Assembly (NCBI GenBank): GCA_023473405.1
Contig: JAMCZD010000266.1
Coordinates: 5,385-18,032, forward strand
Origin: Candidatus Omnitrophota bacterium
GTDB lineage: Bacteria; Verrucomicrobiota; Verrucomicrobiia; Limisphaerales; UBA1319
DNA length: 12,648 bases
Direction of reading: 5' to 3'
Shown here: positions 1 to 5,873 of the stretch, piece by piece
Layout: every line of letters starts with the position of its first letter
Numbering within the stretch: position 1 is the first letter of the stretch
Program-made: the position numbers and the translations under genes
The notes under the pieces: generated by a model
Told to the model about the DNA's origin: nothing
The model's input: the letters and a program-made list of their open reading frames with translations, nothing else
Databases searched by the model: none

Positions 1-75
1 GGGGGGGGGCGTGGGGGGGGGGCGGGGGGGGGGGGGGGGTTTTTGGGGGGGGGGGGGGGGGGGTGGGGGGGGGGG
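1..75. repeat. Poly-G low-complexity stretch (probable artefact)
   Basis: Almost every base from 1 to 75 is G, broken only by a single C and T near the start, another C, a short T run near 40-44 and one T near 64. Such runs are typical of no-signal base calls in two-colour sequencing or of a bad contig end. Open frames that start here read as poly-glycine and should not be taken as proteins. Normal sequence begins around 76. Real upstream DNA is therefore missing or unreadable, and the promoter of the first genes cannot be seen. Confidence 0.85.
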
Positions 76-149
76 CATGGGCTCGGTTGGTCTTCTCGAG
101 TTGGCAATCGTGTTGGGTATGGCACACCCTGTCAGGTCTGGGGGAGGGG

Positions 150-311
150 ATGATTACGCTGACCAAGGCGGCGATGCTTTTCCTGGAAGCCGCAGTGCCG
201 TATTGGGTGATAGGCATTTGGGCGGTTGTCCTGGTTATGAACCTGTATTGTCTGGGGCTGGCAGCGGCCTTTTACCGTTACGTTTACAAGCAAATCCCGG
301 CGAGAGTATGA
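150..311 (+). CDS. Small single-pass membrane protein, 53 aa, unknown function
   Basis: I do not recognise this small protein. From the ATG at 150 it is 53 residues long. It has a short polar N terminus, a hydrophobic stretch at about residues 8-42 (two short helices or one long one) and a basic tail ending KQIPARV, which suggests a cytoplasmic C terminus by the positive-inside rule. A purine-rich GGGGAGGGG lies directly before the ATG, closer than an ideal ribosome site. A longer in-frame start at 63 falls in the poly-G stretch and is rejected. The stop TGA overlaps the next gene's ATG (ATGA at 308-311), so it looks translationally coupled to the bactofilin-like gene and may act with it at the inner membrane. 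This is a low-evidence gene: length and hydrophobicity support it, but homology does not. Confidence 0.5.
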   Translation: MITLTKAAMLFLEAAVPYWVIGIWAVVLVMNLYCLGLAAAFYRYVYKQIPARV

Positions 312-619
312 AACTTGAATTTGGCAAAGTGCGATTTTGGGCATTATGGACCGGTTATTTCATGGCACTGGCTTTATCAGCGAAGGCACTCGAGGCCGAA
401 CGCGGCGAACGTCCGGAGCAGTTGATTCACCGGTCGGAAATGGTCGTGATCGGCCAGAACGTCGTGCTGCGGCCCAACGAGGTCTGCAACGAGATGGTGG
501 TGATCTCCGGCTCGGCGCGAATTGAAGGAACTGTGCAAGGCGATGTGGTGGTTGTTGCGGGTTCGGCCGAGGTCGAAGGAACGATTTCGGGCGATCTGGT
601 GGTAATACAAAGGCCATGA
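308..619 (+). CDS. Exported bactofilin-like beta-repeat protein (short; probably 5' half of a split gene)
   Basis: The 103-residue product starts at ATG 308. It has a signal peptide: a basic MKLEFGKVR start, a hydrophobic core at about residues 10-24, and a likely cleavage near ALSAKA or ALEA around residues 26-30. From about residue 45 it shows repeats of roughly 17 residues of the form (E/D)-V/M-V-V-(I/V)-x-G-S-A-x-(I/V)-E-G-T-(V/I), the hydrophobic ladder of polymer-forming, bactofilin-like beta-helices. The protein stops in mid-repeat, right after GDLVV. The following gene (616-1761) opens in another frame with the continuation of the same pattern (GGARLGPKAAV). Related proteins I know of carry repeats, membrane helices and an RDD domain in one chain, so this is probably half of a frameshifted gene. 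Alternatively the two are coupled through the ATGA at 616-619. An envelope scaffold or sensor role is inference. Confidence 0.6.
   Translation: MKLEFGKVRFWALWTGYFMALALSAKALEAERGERPEQLIHRSEMVVIGQNVVLRPNEVCNEMVVISGSARIEGTVQGDVVVVAGSAEVEGTISGDLVVIQRP
593..619 (+). other. Junction of split repeat gene (possible frameshift site)
   Basis: The bactofilin-like repeat runs in one frame up to GDLVV (near 593-604) and resumes in the -1 frame. Read in that downstream frame from 598, the DNA gives GGNTKAMIS before LGGARLGPKAAV, which keeps the repeat rhythm. A one-base indel near the tandem GGTGGT at 598-603 would join both frames into a protein of roughly 484 residues. No classical -1 slippery heptamer is visible, so programmed slippage is unlikely. 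Termination-reinitiation at the ATGA (616-619) remains possible. Confidence 0.45.
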
Positions 620-1761
620 TCAGCCTGGGCGGGGCGAGGCTCGGGCCGAAAGCAGCGGTAAGGCGTGACGTGACGGTCATTGCCGGATCGTTGGAGACTA
701 AGCCCACGGCGACGATTGGTGGGAAACCGGTTGTTCTGTCCCTGGGAACGCAATGGCTCGGCATGAATTGGTTCAAAGAATGGCTGAGTTCGGGCCTTCT
801 TTGGGCACGGCCATTGGCGCCGGGGTTGGTCTGGATTTGGATTTGGACGGGGATATGCCTGGCGTTTTACCTATTGCTGGCATTGATTTTTCCCCGGCCG
901 TTGCGAGCCTGCGTGAGCACCCTCGAGAACCGGCCGGTTGCGGCGATTTTCTCGGGGCTTCTGGCATTTTTGTTGATCGGCCCGTTAATGCTTTTGCTGG
1001 TGATTTCAATAATTGGGGTGGCGGCCATACCGTTTCTGACCTGCGGGCTGATCATGGCCTTTGTATTCGGCAAGATTGCCCTGTATCAGTTTACCGGGGA
1101 ACAAATTGCCTTGCAGACCGGCGTGGCAGGATTGCGACATCCGCTGGTGGCATTGATTGTGGGAATGGCCGTGTTCTGTCTTTTGTATATCATACCCGTG
1201 CTTGGGTTTGTGGTCTGGGGTTTGGCCGCTCCGCTGGGACTTGGCGCGGCGGTATTGGCCTTTGCGGGCAATTTTCGACGGGAACCGGCAAGGCTTGCGG
1301 CCTCGACGGCATCCCCACCTTCGGAGCCTAAGCCGCCGGTTATGAGTGCCAAACCCGCCGCTGAACCGGTACCGGGCGAACTGGCTCTGAATCCGAGGGC
1401 GGGTTTCTGGATTCGGCTCTGGGCCACGCTGCTGGATTTGTTACTAGTGGGGGTGCTGGTTACCTTGTTTAACCTGAATCGATTCGCGTTACTGGCCTGG
1501 ACGGTTTATCTCGTGGTCATGTGGGGTTGGAAGGGCACTACCATTGGCGGCTCGGTGTTCGGACTCAAGGTGATCCGAACCGACGGACGCCCGCTGGGTT
1601 TCGAGGTGGCGGTGGTGAGGTCGCTGGCCGGATTCTTGTCGGCCTTTCCATTTTTCCTGGGATTCATGTGGGCCGGTTGGGACAAGGAAAGCCAGTCCTG
1701 GCACGACAAGATAGCCGGCACACTGATCGTAAAGATGCCCAAAGGAGTGGCGCTGCTTTGA
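616..1761 (+). CDS. Polytopic membrane protein: beta-repeat remnant plus RDD domain
   Basis: This is a 381-residue protein. Residues 1-45 continue the bactofilin-like beta-repeat (GGARLGPKAAV, then RDVTVIAGS, then GGKPVVLSLG). A membrane region follows with hydrophobic segments at about 68-92, 108-134, 137-157, 177-193 and 196-218. A Pro/Ala-rich linker runs from about 225 to 258. Residues 261-373 form an RDD domain: the RLWATLLD arginine/aspartate motif near 267-274, hydrophobic helices, then the GLKVIRTDGRP loop and the SWHDKIAGTLIV motif that closes RDD domains. RDD proteins are poorly understood; some are linked to transport or ion exchange. The ATG at 616 overlaps the previous stop (ATGA), with a weak AAAGG just upstream. 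An N terminus inside a repeat is odd and supports a frameshifted or coupled pair. The 3' end converges on galE across only 12 bases. Confidence 0.75.
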   Translation: MISLGGARLGPKAAVRRDVTVIAGSLETKPTATIGGKPVVLSLGTQWLGMNWFKEWLSSGLLWARPLAPGLVWIWIWTGICLAFYLLLALIFPRPLRACVSTLENRPVAAIFSGLLAFLLIGPLMLLLVISIIGVAAIPFLTCGLIMAFVFGKIALYQFTGEQIALQTGVAGLRHPLVALIVGMAVFCLLYIIPVLGFVVWGLAAPLGLGAAVLAFAGNFRREPARLAASTASPPSEPKPPVMSAKPAAEPVPGELALNPRAGFWIRLWATLLDLLLVGVLVTLFNLNRFALLAWTVYLVVMWGWKGTTIGGSVFGLKVIRTDGRPLGFEVAVVRSLAGFLSAFPFFLGFMWAGWDKESQSWHDKIAGTLIVKMPKGVALL

Positions 1762-1773
1762 GCAGGCCTAGAG

Positions 1774-2745
1774 CTACGACGTGTAACCGTGCGGGTGCGC
1801 CTGGTGCCATTGCCAGGCGGAGCGGACGATGTCTTCCAGGCGGCTGAAGGCCGGTTGCCAGTTCAGTTCGAGGCGCGCCTTTTCGGCCGAGGCCACCAAC
1901 CGGGGGGGATCGCCCGGGCGCCTTGGTTTCTCGAGGGTGCGTAATTCCTTTCCGGTGACTTGCGCGCAGGTTTGAATCACCTGCCGAACCGAATAACCAT
2001 CGCCGTTCCCCAGATTGTAGAAGCCGGATTTGCCCGGTTTCATGGCCAGGATATGCGCGCTCGCCAGGTCAACCACGTGAACATAATCTCGAATGCAGGT
2101 GCCGTCGGGGGTGGGATAGTCGGTGCCAAAAATCTCGCAATCAGGCGCCAGCCCCAAAGCCACCCTGAGCACGTTGGGGATCAAGTGGGTTTCGAGCCGG
2201 TGGTGTTCGCCGAACTGTTTGCTGGCGCCGGCGGCGTTGAAGTAGCGAAAGACTACAAAATCGAGCCCGTGAATCCGGCGATACCACTCGAGCATCTGCT
2301 CGAACATGAGTTTGGACTGGCCGTAGGGATTGATTGGCCTCAGCGGCAAGTCTTCCGTCATCGGCACCTGCTCGGGGACGCCGTAGGTGGCGCAGGTCGA
2401 GCTGAACACGAATTTCTTGACCCCGCACTCCACCGCCGCATCGAGCAGGTTCAAGCCGTAGGCCACGTTATTGCGAAAATACTTGCCCGGGTTGGCCATC
2501 GACTCGACCACCAACGCATGGGCGGCAAAATGAATAATAACCTCGGCCCCGGCATCCCGGACCGCCTCGAGCAAGCGCTCCTTGTCGCTGAGGGAGGCGT
2601 GAACAAAGACGGCGCGGTTGTCAACCGCCAAGCGATGCCCTTCCGATAGGTTATCGAACACGGTGACCTGGTGTCCCGAGTTCAGCAATTCTTCGACGCA
2701 CACAGATCCGATGTAACCGGCGCCTCCTGTGACAAAAACCTTCAT
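1774..2745 (-). CDS. galE: UDP-glucose 4-epimerase (GalE), extended SDR family
   Basis: This 323-residue cytoplasmic enzyme interconverts UDP-glucose and UDP-galactose (Leloir pathway, sugar nucleotides for cell-surface glycans) using bound NAD+. Visible family marks are the nucleotide-binding GGAGYIG at residues 7-13, FDNLSEGH at about 30-37, HFAA at 72-75, SSTCATYG at 115-122 holding the catalytic Ser/Thr, and the Tyr-x-x-x-Lys pair at Y141/K145 (NPYGQSK). Later come RYFNAAGA and the GTDYPTPDGTCIRDYVHV block typical of GalE. Length is normal (about 320-340). The start at ATG 2745 gives the canonical MKVFVTGGAGYIG opening; a longer in-frame reading runs into the GH95 coding region and is rejected. 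The ATG overlaps the GH95 stop (ATGA), implying translational coupling. No terminator is obvious in the 12 bases before the convergent RDD gene. Confidence 0.95.
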   Translation of the reverse strand: MKVFVTGGAGYIGSVCVEELLNSGHQVTVFDNLSEGHRLAVDNRAVFVHASLSDKERLLEAVRDAGAEVIIHFAAHALVVESMANPGKYFRNNVAYGLNLLDAAVECGVKKFVFSSTCATYGVPEQVPMTEDLPLRPINPYGQSKLMFEQMLEWYRRIHGLDFVVFRYFNAAGASKQFGEHHRLETHLIPNVLRVALGLAPDCEIFGTDYPTPDGTCIRDYVHVVDLASAHILAMKPGKSGFYNLGNGDGYSVRQVIQTCAQVTGKELRTLEKPRRPGDPPRLVASAEKARLELNWQPAFSRLEDIVRSAWQWHQAHPHGYTS

Positions 2746-5144
2746 GCGTTGGGAACCAATAAGTAACTCTGGCCGGCCCGGACCTCGAATTCGATCACCC
2801 CGGGAGATACCTGTTTGGATTTGATTTCTTTGCCATCGACGGACGTGACGTGGACCGGCAGGCCGGTTCGCACCCGGCAGTTGCCATCGTCGCGTGCGGA
2901 AACCTGTGCGCCACCAAGGCGCCCGTCGTACCACGCAATCTCGACTTCATATCCGCCGCGGGCGCAGAGGCCCTTGACATGGCCGTCCGGCCAGGCCTTC
3001 GGCAATGCCGGCAGGAGATGAATCTCGCCGGCGTGGCTTTGGAGGAGCATCTCGGCAATGCCGGCGGTGGCCCCGAAATTACCGTCGATTTGGAACGGCG
3101 GATGCAAATCGAACAGGTTGGGCGAGGTGCTCTTGCTGAGCAGGGCCATTACGTTGTCGTATGCCTGGTCGCCGTCCTCCAGGCGCGCCCAGAAATTGAT
3201 GATCCAGGCCCGACTCCAGCCGGTATGGCCGCCTCCGTGGGCGAGCCGGCGTTCGAGCACCTTGCGGGCTGCCTGGGCCAGGGCCGGGGTGCCGTGCGGC
3301 GTGATCTGGCTGCCGGGATGCAAGGCGAACAGGTGCGACATGTGACGATGGCCAGGCTCCGGTTCATCGTAATCCTCCATCCATTCCATTAATTGGCCGT
3401 ATTTGCCGATTTGCGGCGGCGGTAGCCGTTTCAGAGTGGCACTCAATTGTTTCCGGCAGTCTGAGTCGACATTCAGTTCGGTGCTGGCCTGGATGCAGTG
3501 GGTGAATAATTCGCGCAGAATCTGGGTATCCATCGACGGCCCCATGCAGAGGATGCCGGTCTGGCCATTAGGCAGTCGATAGGAATTTTCCGGGGAAATC
3601 GAAGGCCCGGTTACCAATTGGCCTTTGGCGTCTTCAACCAGGTAATCAAGAAAAAATTCGGCGGATTCTTTCATGACCGGGTAGGCGCGCCGAGCCAGGA
3701 AATCGCGGTCGTTGTTGAAGGCATAATGCTCCCACAGGTTCTGGCACAGCCAGGCGGCGCCCATTGGCCAGAGACCCCATTGCGCGCCATCGCCCGGTGC
3801 GGTGAATCCGTAGGCATCAGTGATGTGATGGGCCACAAAGCCGCGGCAGCCATATTGGACTTTGGCCGTCTTTCGGCCTGGTTCGCGCAGACGATCGATC
3901 AGGTCGAACAAGGGCAAGGCGCACTCGGAGAGGTTGCAGACCTCGGCGGGCCAGTAGTTCATTTCGAGGTTGATATTCAGGTGATAATCGCTGTTCCAGG
4001 GCGGGTTCATGCCATCGGCCCAAAGGCCTTGCAGATTGGCGGGCATGGTGCCGGGGCGTGAACAGGAGATGAGGAGGTAGCGTCCGAACTGGAAGTACTG
4101 GGTCACGAGCCGCGGATCGTCATCGCCTTTCTGGACTGCCGCCAAACGCTCGTCCGTGGGCCCGTTCTTCACCCTGCTGGATTCGAGTTCGAATGTCACC
4201 CGCCGGAAGAGCCTTTGGTAATCGGCCACATGGGCGGCGCGCAGGTCGGAGTAGGACTTATTGGCGGCGGCAGCGACTTGGGATTCGCAGAACAGGTCGG
4301 GGGATACGTTCAAATAACTGGTGGCGGCTGCCAGCAGGAGGGTAACGGCATTGGCACCCTTGATGGAGAGTCCCCCGGGTGTGGCGGTGACTTGGCCGCC
4401 TTCGGGCACGGCGCGGAGGATGGCTTGGAATTGCAGGCCTTTGCCGCCATCGAGTTGCCCTTCCATGATGACTTGGTTAGGGGCCGCAACACGGGTAACG
4501 GCGTCTTGCGATCGGTTCAAGGTAGCGCTGAAGGCGACCTGGCCGGTTTGATTGCAACTGATCCGGACCACCAAGATCTGGTCCACGGCACTGGAAAAAA
4601 TCTCTCGAGTGAATTGGGCGTTGCCCAGGCGGTAGGTTACCCGGGCCAAGGCGGTGTCAAGGTCGAGTTCACGGCGGTAGTCGGTAGCAGCCGCGTGACC
4701 GGGAAAGTCCAGGAGCAAATCGCCGAGCGATTGGTAGGGCTTCAATGTCTTGGGATTCCCCATCAAGAAGCGGTTGGCCAAATCCATCGCCTGGGCGGGT
4801 TGGCCGGCGAACAAGAGGCGGCGTACCTCGGGCAAGTGTTTGAGCGCCTCGGGATTATCGACGTCGCGCGGTCCGCCTGACCACAGAGTATCTTCATTGA
4901 GCTGAATCCGTTCTTTTTCCAGGGCGCCGAACATCATGCCGCCCAGGCGCCCGTTGCCCACGGGAACTGCCTGGTCCCATTGCGGTGCCGGCTTTGTCCA
5001 CCACAAGGTCATGGTGCCGGCGGGCGGCAAGACGGTTTGCGCGGAGGAACGGTCAGCCTCGGCATTGCTCGAATTAAGACTCCCGATCAGCAGAAATCCG
5101 GTGCCGGCAATGACCGAGAAGAGGACCTTCGTCATCGGTATCAT
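2742..5144 (-). CDS. Secreted glycoside hydrolase family 95 (alpha-L-fucosidase type)
   Basis: This is an 800-residue GH95 enzyme, the usual length. These inverting hydrolases remove terminal alpha-L-fucose (some act on alpha-L-galactose) from glycans. Residues 1-30 are a signal peptide (hydrophobic core about 7-21, likely cleavage near NAEA), so it acts in the periplasm or outside. The N-terminal beta domain opens LWWTKPAPQWDQAVPVGNGR (about 47-66) followed by RIQLNEDTLWSGGP (79-92). Catalytic positions known from the Bifidobacterium family member appear intact: the N-x-N pair N390/N392 (before MNYWPAE), the acid E519 in SPENSY, and D687 in FQIDGNFG. A C-terminal beta domain ends the chain. 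The start at 5144 (MIPMTKV) is chosen over 5135 (MTKV) arbitrarily; neither has a clear ribosome site. Upstream in-frame residues look non-coding. It is first of a two-gene unit with galE. Exact substrate is unknown. Confidence 0.93.
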   Translation of the reverse strand: MIPMTKVLFSVIAGTGFLLIGSLNSSNAEADRSSAQTVLPPAGTMTLWWTKPAPQWDQAVPVGNGRLGGMMFGALEKERIQLNEDTLWSGGPRDVDNPEALKHLPEVRRLLFAGQPAQAMDLANRFLMGNPKTLKPYQSLGDLLLDFPGHAAATDYRRELDLDTALARVTYRLGNAQFTREIFSSAVDQILVVRISCNQTGQVAFSATLNRSQDAVTRVAAPNQVIMEGQLDGGKGLQFQAILRAVPEGGQVTATPGGLSIKGANAVTLLLAAATSYLNVSPDLFCESQVAAAANKSYSDLRAAHVADYQRLFRRVTFELESSRVKNGPTDERLAAVQKGDDDPRLVTQYFQFGRYLLISCSRPGTMPANLQGLWADGMNPPWNSDYHLNINLEMNYWPAEVCNLSECALPLFDLIDRLREPGRKTAKVQYGCRGFVAHHITDAYGFTAPGDGAQWGLWPMGAAWLCQNLWEHYAFNNDRDFLARRAYPVMKESAEFFLDYLVEDAKGQLVTGPSISPENSYRLPNGQTGILCMGPSMDTQILRELFTHCIQASTELNVDSDCRKQLSATLKRLPPPQIGKYGQLMEWMEDYDEPEPGHRHMSHLFALHPGSQITPHGTPALAQAARKVLERRLAHGGGHTGWSRAWIINFWARLEDGDQAYDNVMALLSKSTSPNLFDLHPPFQIDGNFGATAGIAEMLLQSHAGEIHLLPALPKAWPDGHVKGLCARGGYEVEIAWYDGRLGGAQVSARDDGNCRVRTGLPVHVTSVDGKEIKSKQVSPGVIEFEVRAGQSYLLVPNA

Positions 5145-5165
5145 AAGCTCAGTTTTCAGGGAGAA

Positions 5166-5186
5166 TCCGCGTTCGTCAAGCGCGGA
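5166..5186. promoter_or_regulatory. Inverted repeat TCCGCG-N9-CGCGGA upstream of GH95
   Basis: The arms TCCGCG (5166-5171) and CGCGGA (5181-5186) are perfect 6-base complements around a 9-base spacer, about 22 bases upstream of the GH95 start. It could be an operator or a short hairpin in the GH95 leader. GC-rich repeats of this size also occur by chance, so confidence is low. Confidence 0.3.
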
Positions 5187-5213
5187 ACCGGGTAAAATGG
5201 CCGGCAGGGCGGG

Positions 5214-5234
5214 GTGCATTTTTGAAACTTGCAC
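5214..5234. promoter_or_regulatory. Inverted repeat GTGCA-N11-TGCAC in the divergent promoter region
   Basis: GTGCA (5214-5218) and TGCAC (5230-5234) are perfect 5-base arms around an AT-rich 11-base centre, a 21-bp dyad spaced like a dimeric repressor site. It overlaps the weak -35 proposed for the NusG-paralogue gene, so it could control either direction. No regulator gene in the window obviously pairs with it. Confidence 0.3.
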
Positions 5235-5288
5235 AAGGCGTCCGGCTTTGCGATTTAATGGATGGAAAATTACTAACACCCGAACCTG

Positions 5289-5774
5289 ATGAATTTGGAT
5301 TGGATTGTAGCTCATACGCGGCCGCGCTGCGAAAAGAAGCTGGCGCAATACTGCGAGCGTGAAGGATTCCCGGTTACGCTTCCCTGTTTCCGCACGGTGC
5401 ACAAGTACCGGGGAAAGACAATGGAGTTTCTCAAGCCGTTGTTCCCCGGGTATGTTTTTGTAAGGCTTTTGCAGGACCAACGCCCGAAGGTGTATCAGAG
5501 TGATTACGTGGCCAATCTACTGGTTGTCACCGACCAGGCCCTTTTTGAGCAGCAACTCAACGACATCCTCCGGGCGTTGGAAACAAACCTCGAGGTGCGC
5601 CTGGCCCCGGAAATCAAGACCGGCTGCCACGTTAAGATCAAGACCGGCCCCCTGCGTGGGATTGAAGGGTGGGTTGAAAAACGTTCCGGCACGGTGAAGG
5701 TAATGCTGCGGTTGGATTTCATCAGCCAGGCGGCGGCGATAAAGATGGAAGCGGACAATTTGGAACTGATTTGA
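5289..5774 (+). CDS. Specialised NusG paralogue (RfaH/LoaP/UpxY-type antiterminator)
   Basis: This 161-residue protein has the two-domain NusG fold. The NGN domain (about residues 3-99) opens DWIVAHTRPRCEKKLA and carries KPLFPGYVFVRL at 49-60, the RNA-polymerase-binding core. A C-terminal KOW domain follows at about 110-160 (GCHVKIKTGPLRGIEGWVEK, ending in a hydrophobic strand). NusG-family proteins bind elongating RNA polymerase and suppress pausing or termination. The chain is shorter than housekeeping NusG. The NGN tail reads VYQSDYVANLLVV rather than the usual NusG V-x-x-T-P-G-V-x-x-F-V, which resembles specialised paralogues. No secE, rplK or rplA neighbours it, as they would housekeeping nusG. 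It lies 99 bases before a long efflux operon on the same strand, so that operon is its likely target, by analogy with RfaH and LoaP. The ATG at 5289 is chosen because MNLDWIVAHT matches the family start; no strong ribosome site is visible. Confidence 0.88.
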   Translation: MNLDWIVAHTRPRCEKKLAQYCEREGFPVTLPCFRTVHKYRGKTMEFLKPLFPGYVFVRLLQDQRPKVYQSDYVANLLVVTDQALFEQQLNDILRALETNLEVRLAPEIKTGCHVKIKTGPLRGIEGWVEKRSGTVKVMLRLDFISQAAAIKMEADNLELI

Positions 5775-5809
5775 GGCGCGCTGCAACTTGGGCGTAACTA
5801 TTTGCGGGA

Positions 5810-5821
5810 TTGACGCGTCAA
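5810..5821. promoter_or_regulatory. Perfect 12-bp palindrome TTGACGCGTCAA, candidate operator
   Basis: TTGACGCGTCAA reads the same on both strands and lies between the NusG-paralogue stop (5774) and the TolC-like start (5874). A second small palindrome, GGATATCC (5824-5831), follows immediately. The position, about 52 bases ahead of the first efflux gene, suits a repressor or activator site for an internal promoter. No good -10/-35 pair is seen around it, so the function is a guess. Confidence 0.4.
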
Positions 5822-5830
5822 AAGGATATC

Positions 5831-5859
5831 CGCGCGAATCAAGACCATCGCGCGTGGTC
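5831..5859 (+). promoter_or_regulatory. Two mutually exclusive leader hairpins before the efflux operon
   Basis: Hairpin A pairs CGCGCGA (5831-5837) with TCGCGCG (5848-5854) around the 10-base loop ATCAAGACCA. Hairpin B pairs GACCA (5843-5847) with TGGTC (5855-5859) around the loop TCGCGCG. The 5' arm of B lies in the loop of A and the 3' arm of A lies in the loop of B, so only one can form at a time. No U-tract follows, so neither is an intrinsic terminator. They could be pausing or recruitment elements for the NusG-like protein encoded just upstream. Confidence 0.4.
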
Positions 5860-5873
5860 GTCTAAGAACAGGA

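Larger units (their letters stand above)
5145..5288. promoter_or_regulatory. Divergent intergenic region between GH95 and the NusG paralogue
   Basis: This 144-bp gap separates the divergent GH95-galE unit and the NusG-paralogue/efflux unit, so it must hold both sets of start signals unless transcription enters from elsewhere. On the plus strand a TTTAAT (5254-5259) could be a -10 box, with a poor TTGCAC (5229-5234) 19 bases upstream as -35. On the minus strand TTGACG near 5175-5180 is a -35-like word without a good -10. Neither call is strong. Two inverted repeats, listed separately, lie inside. No ribosome site is clear for either gene. Confidence 0.35.

Noticed and set aside
76..153. Frame ending in TGA at 151-153 that could be the tail of an upstream gene overlapping the 53-aa gene by ATGA
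   Set aside because: Only about 25 residues are readable (ending CQVWGRG), no family is recognised, and the upstream sequence is artefactual.
11..307. Poly-glycine open frame running into the bactofilin-like gene
   Set aside because: It is produced by the poly-G artefact. The signal-peptide start at 308 explains the real protein.
1960..2649. Long plus-strand open frame opposite galE, and similar frames opposite GH95 and the TolC-like gene
   Set aside because: They are antisense shadows of strongly assigned genes, with compositions explained by the opposite-strand codons.
2746..2934. N-terminal extension of GalE by 63 residues
   Set aside because: It lies inside the GH95 C-terminal coding region, and the canonical GalE start MKVFVTGGAGYIG is at 2745.
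5145..5480. N-terminal extension of the GH95 frame
   Set aside because: It overlaps the divergent NusG-paralogue gene and lacks family similarity. The signal peptide at 5144 or 5135 is a better start.
5787..5798. RfaH ops-like element (GGGCGTAAC) in the efflux leader
   Set aside because: It matches the E. coli ops core (GGCGGTAGCNTG) only partly and cannot be distinguished from chance by eye.
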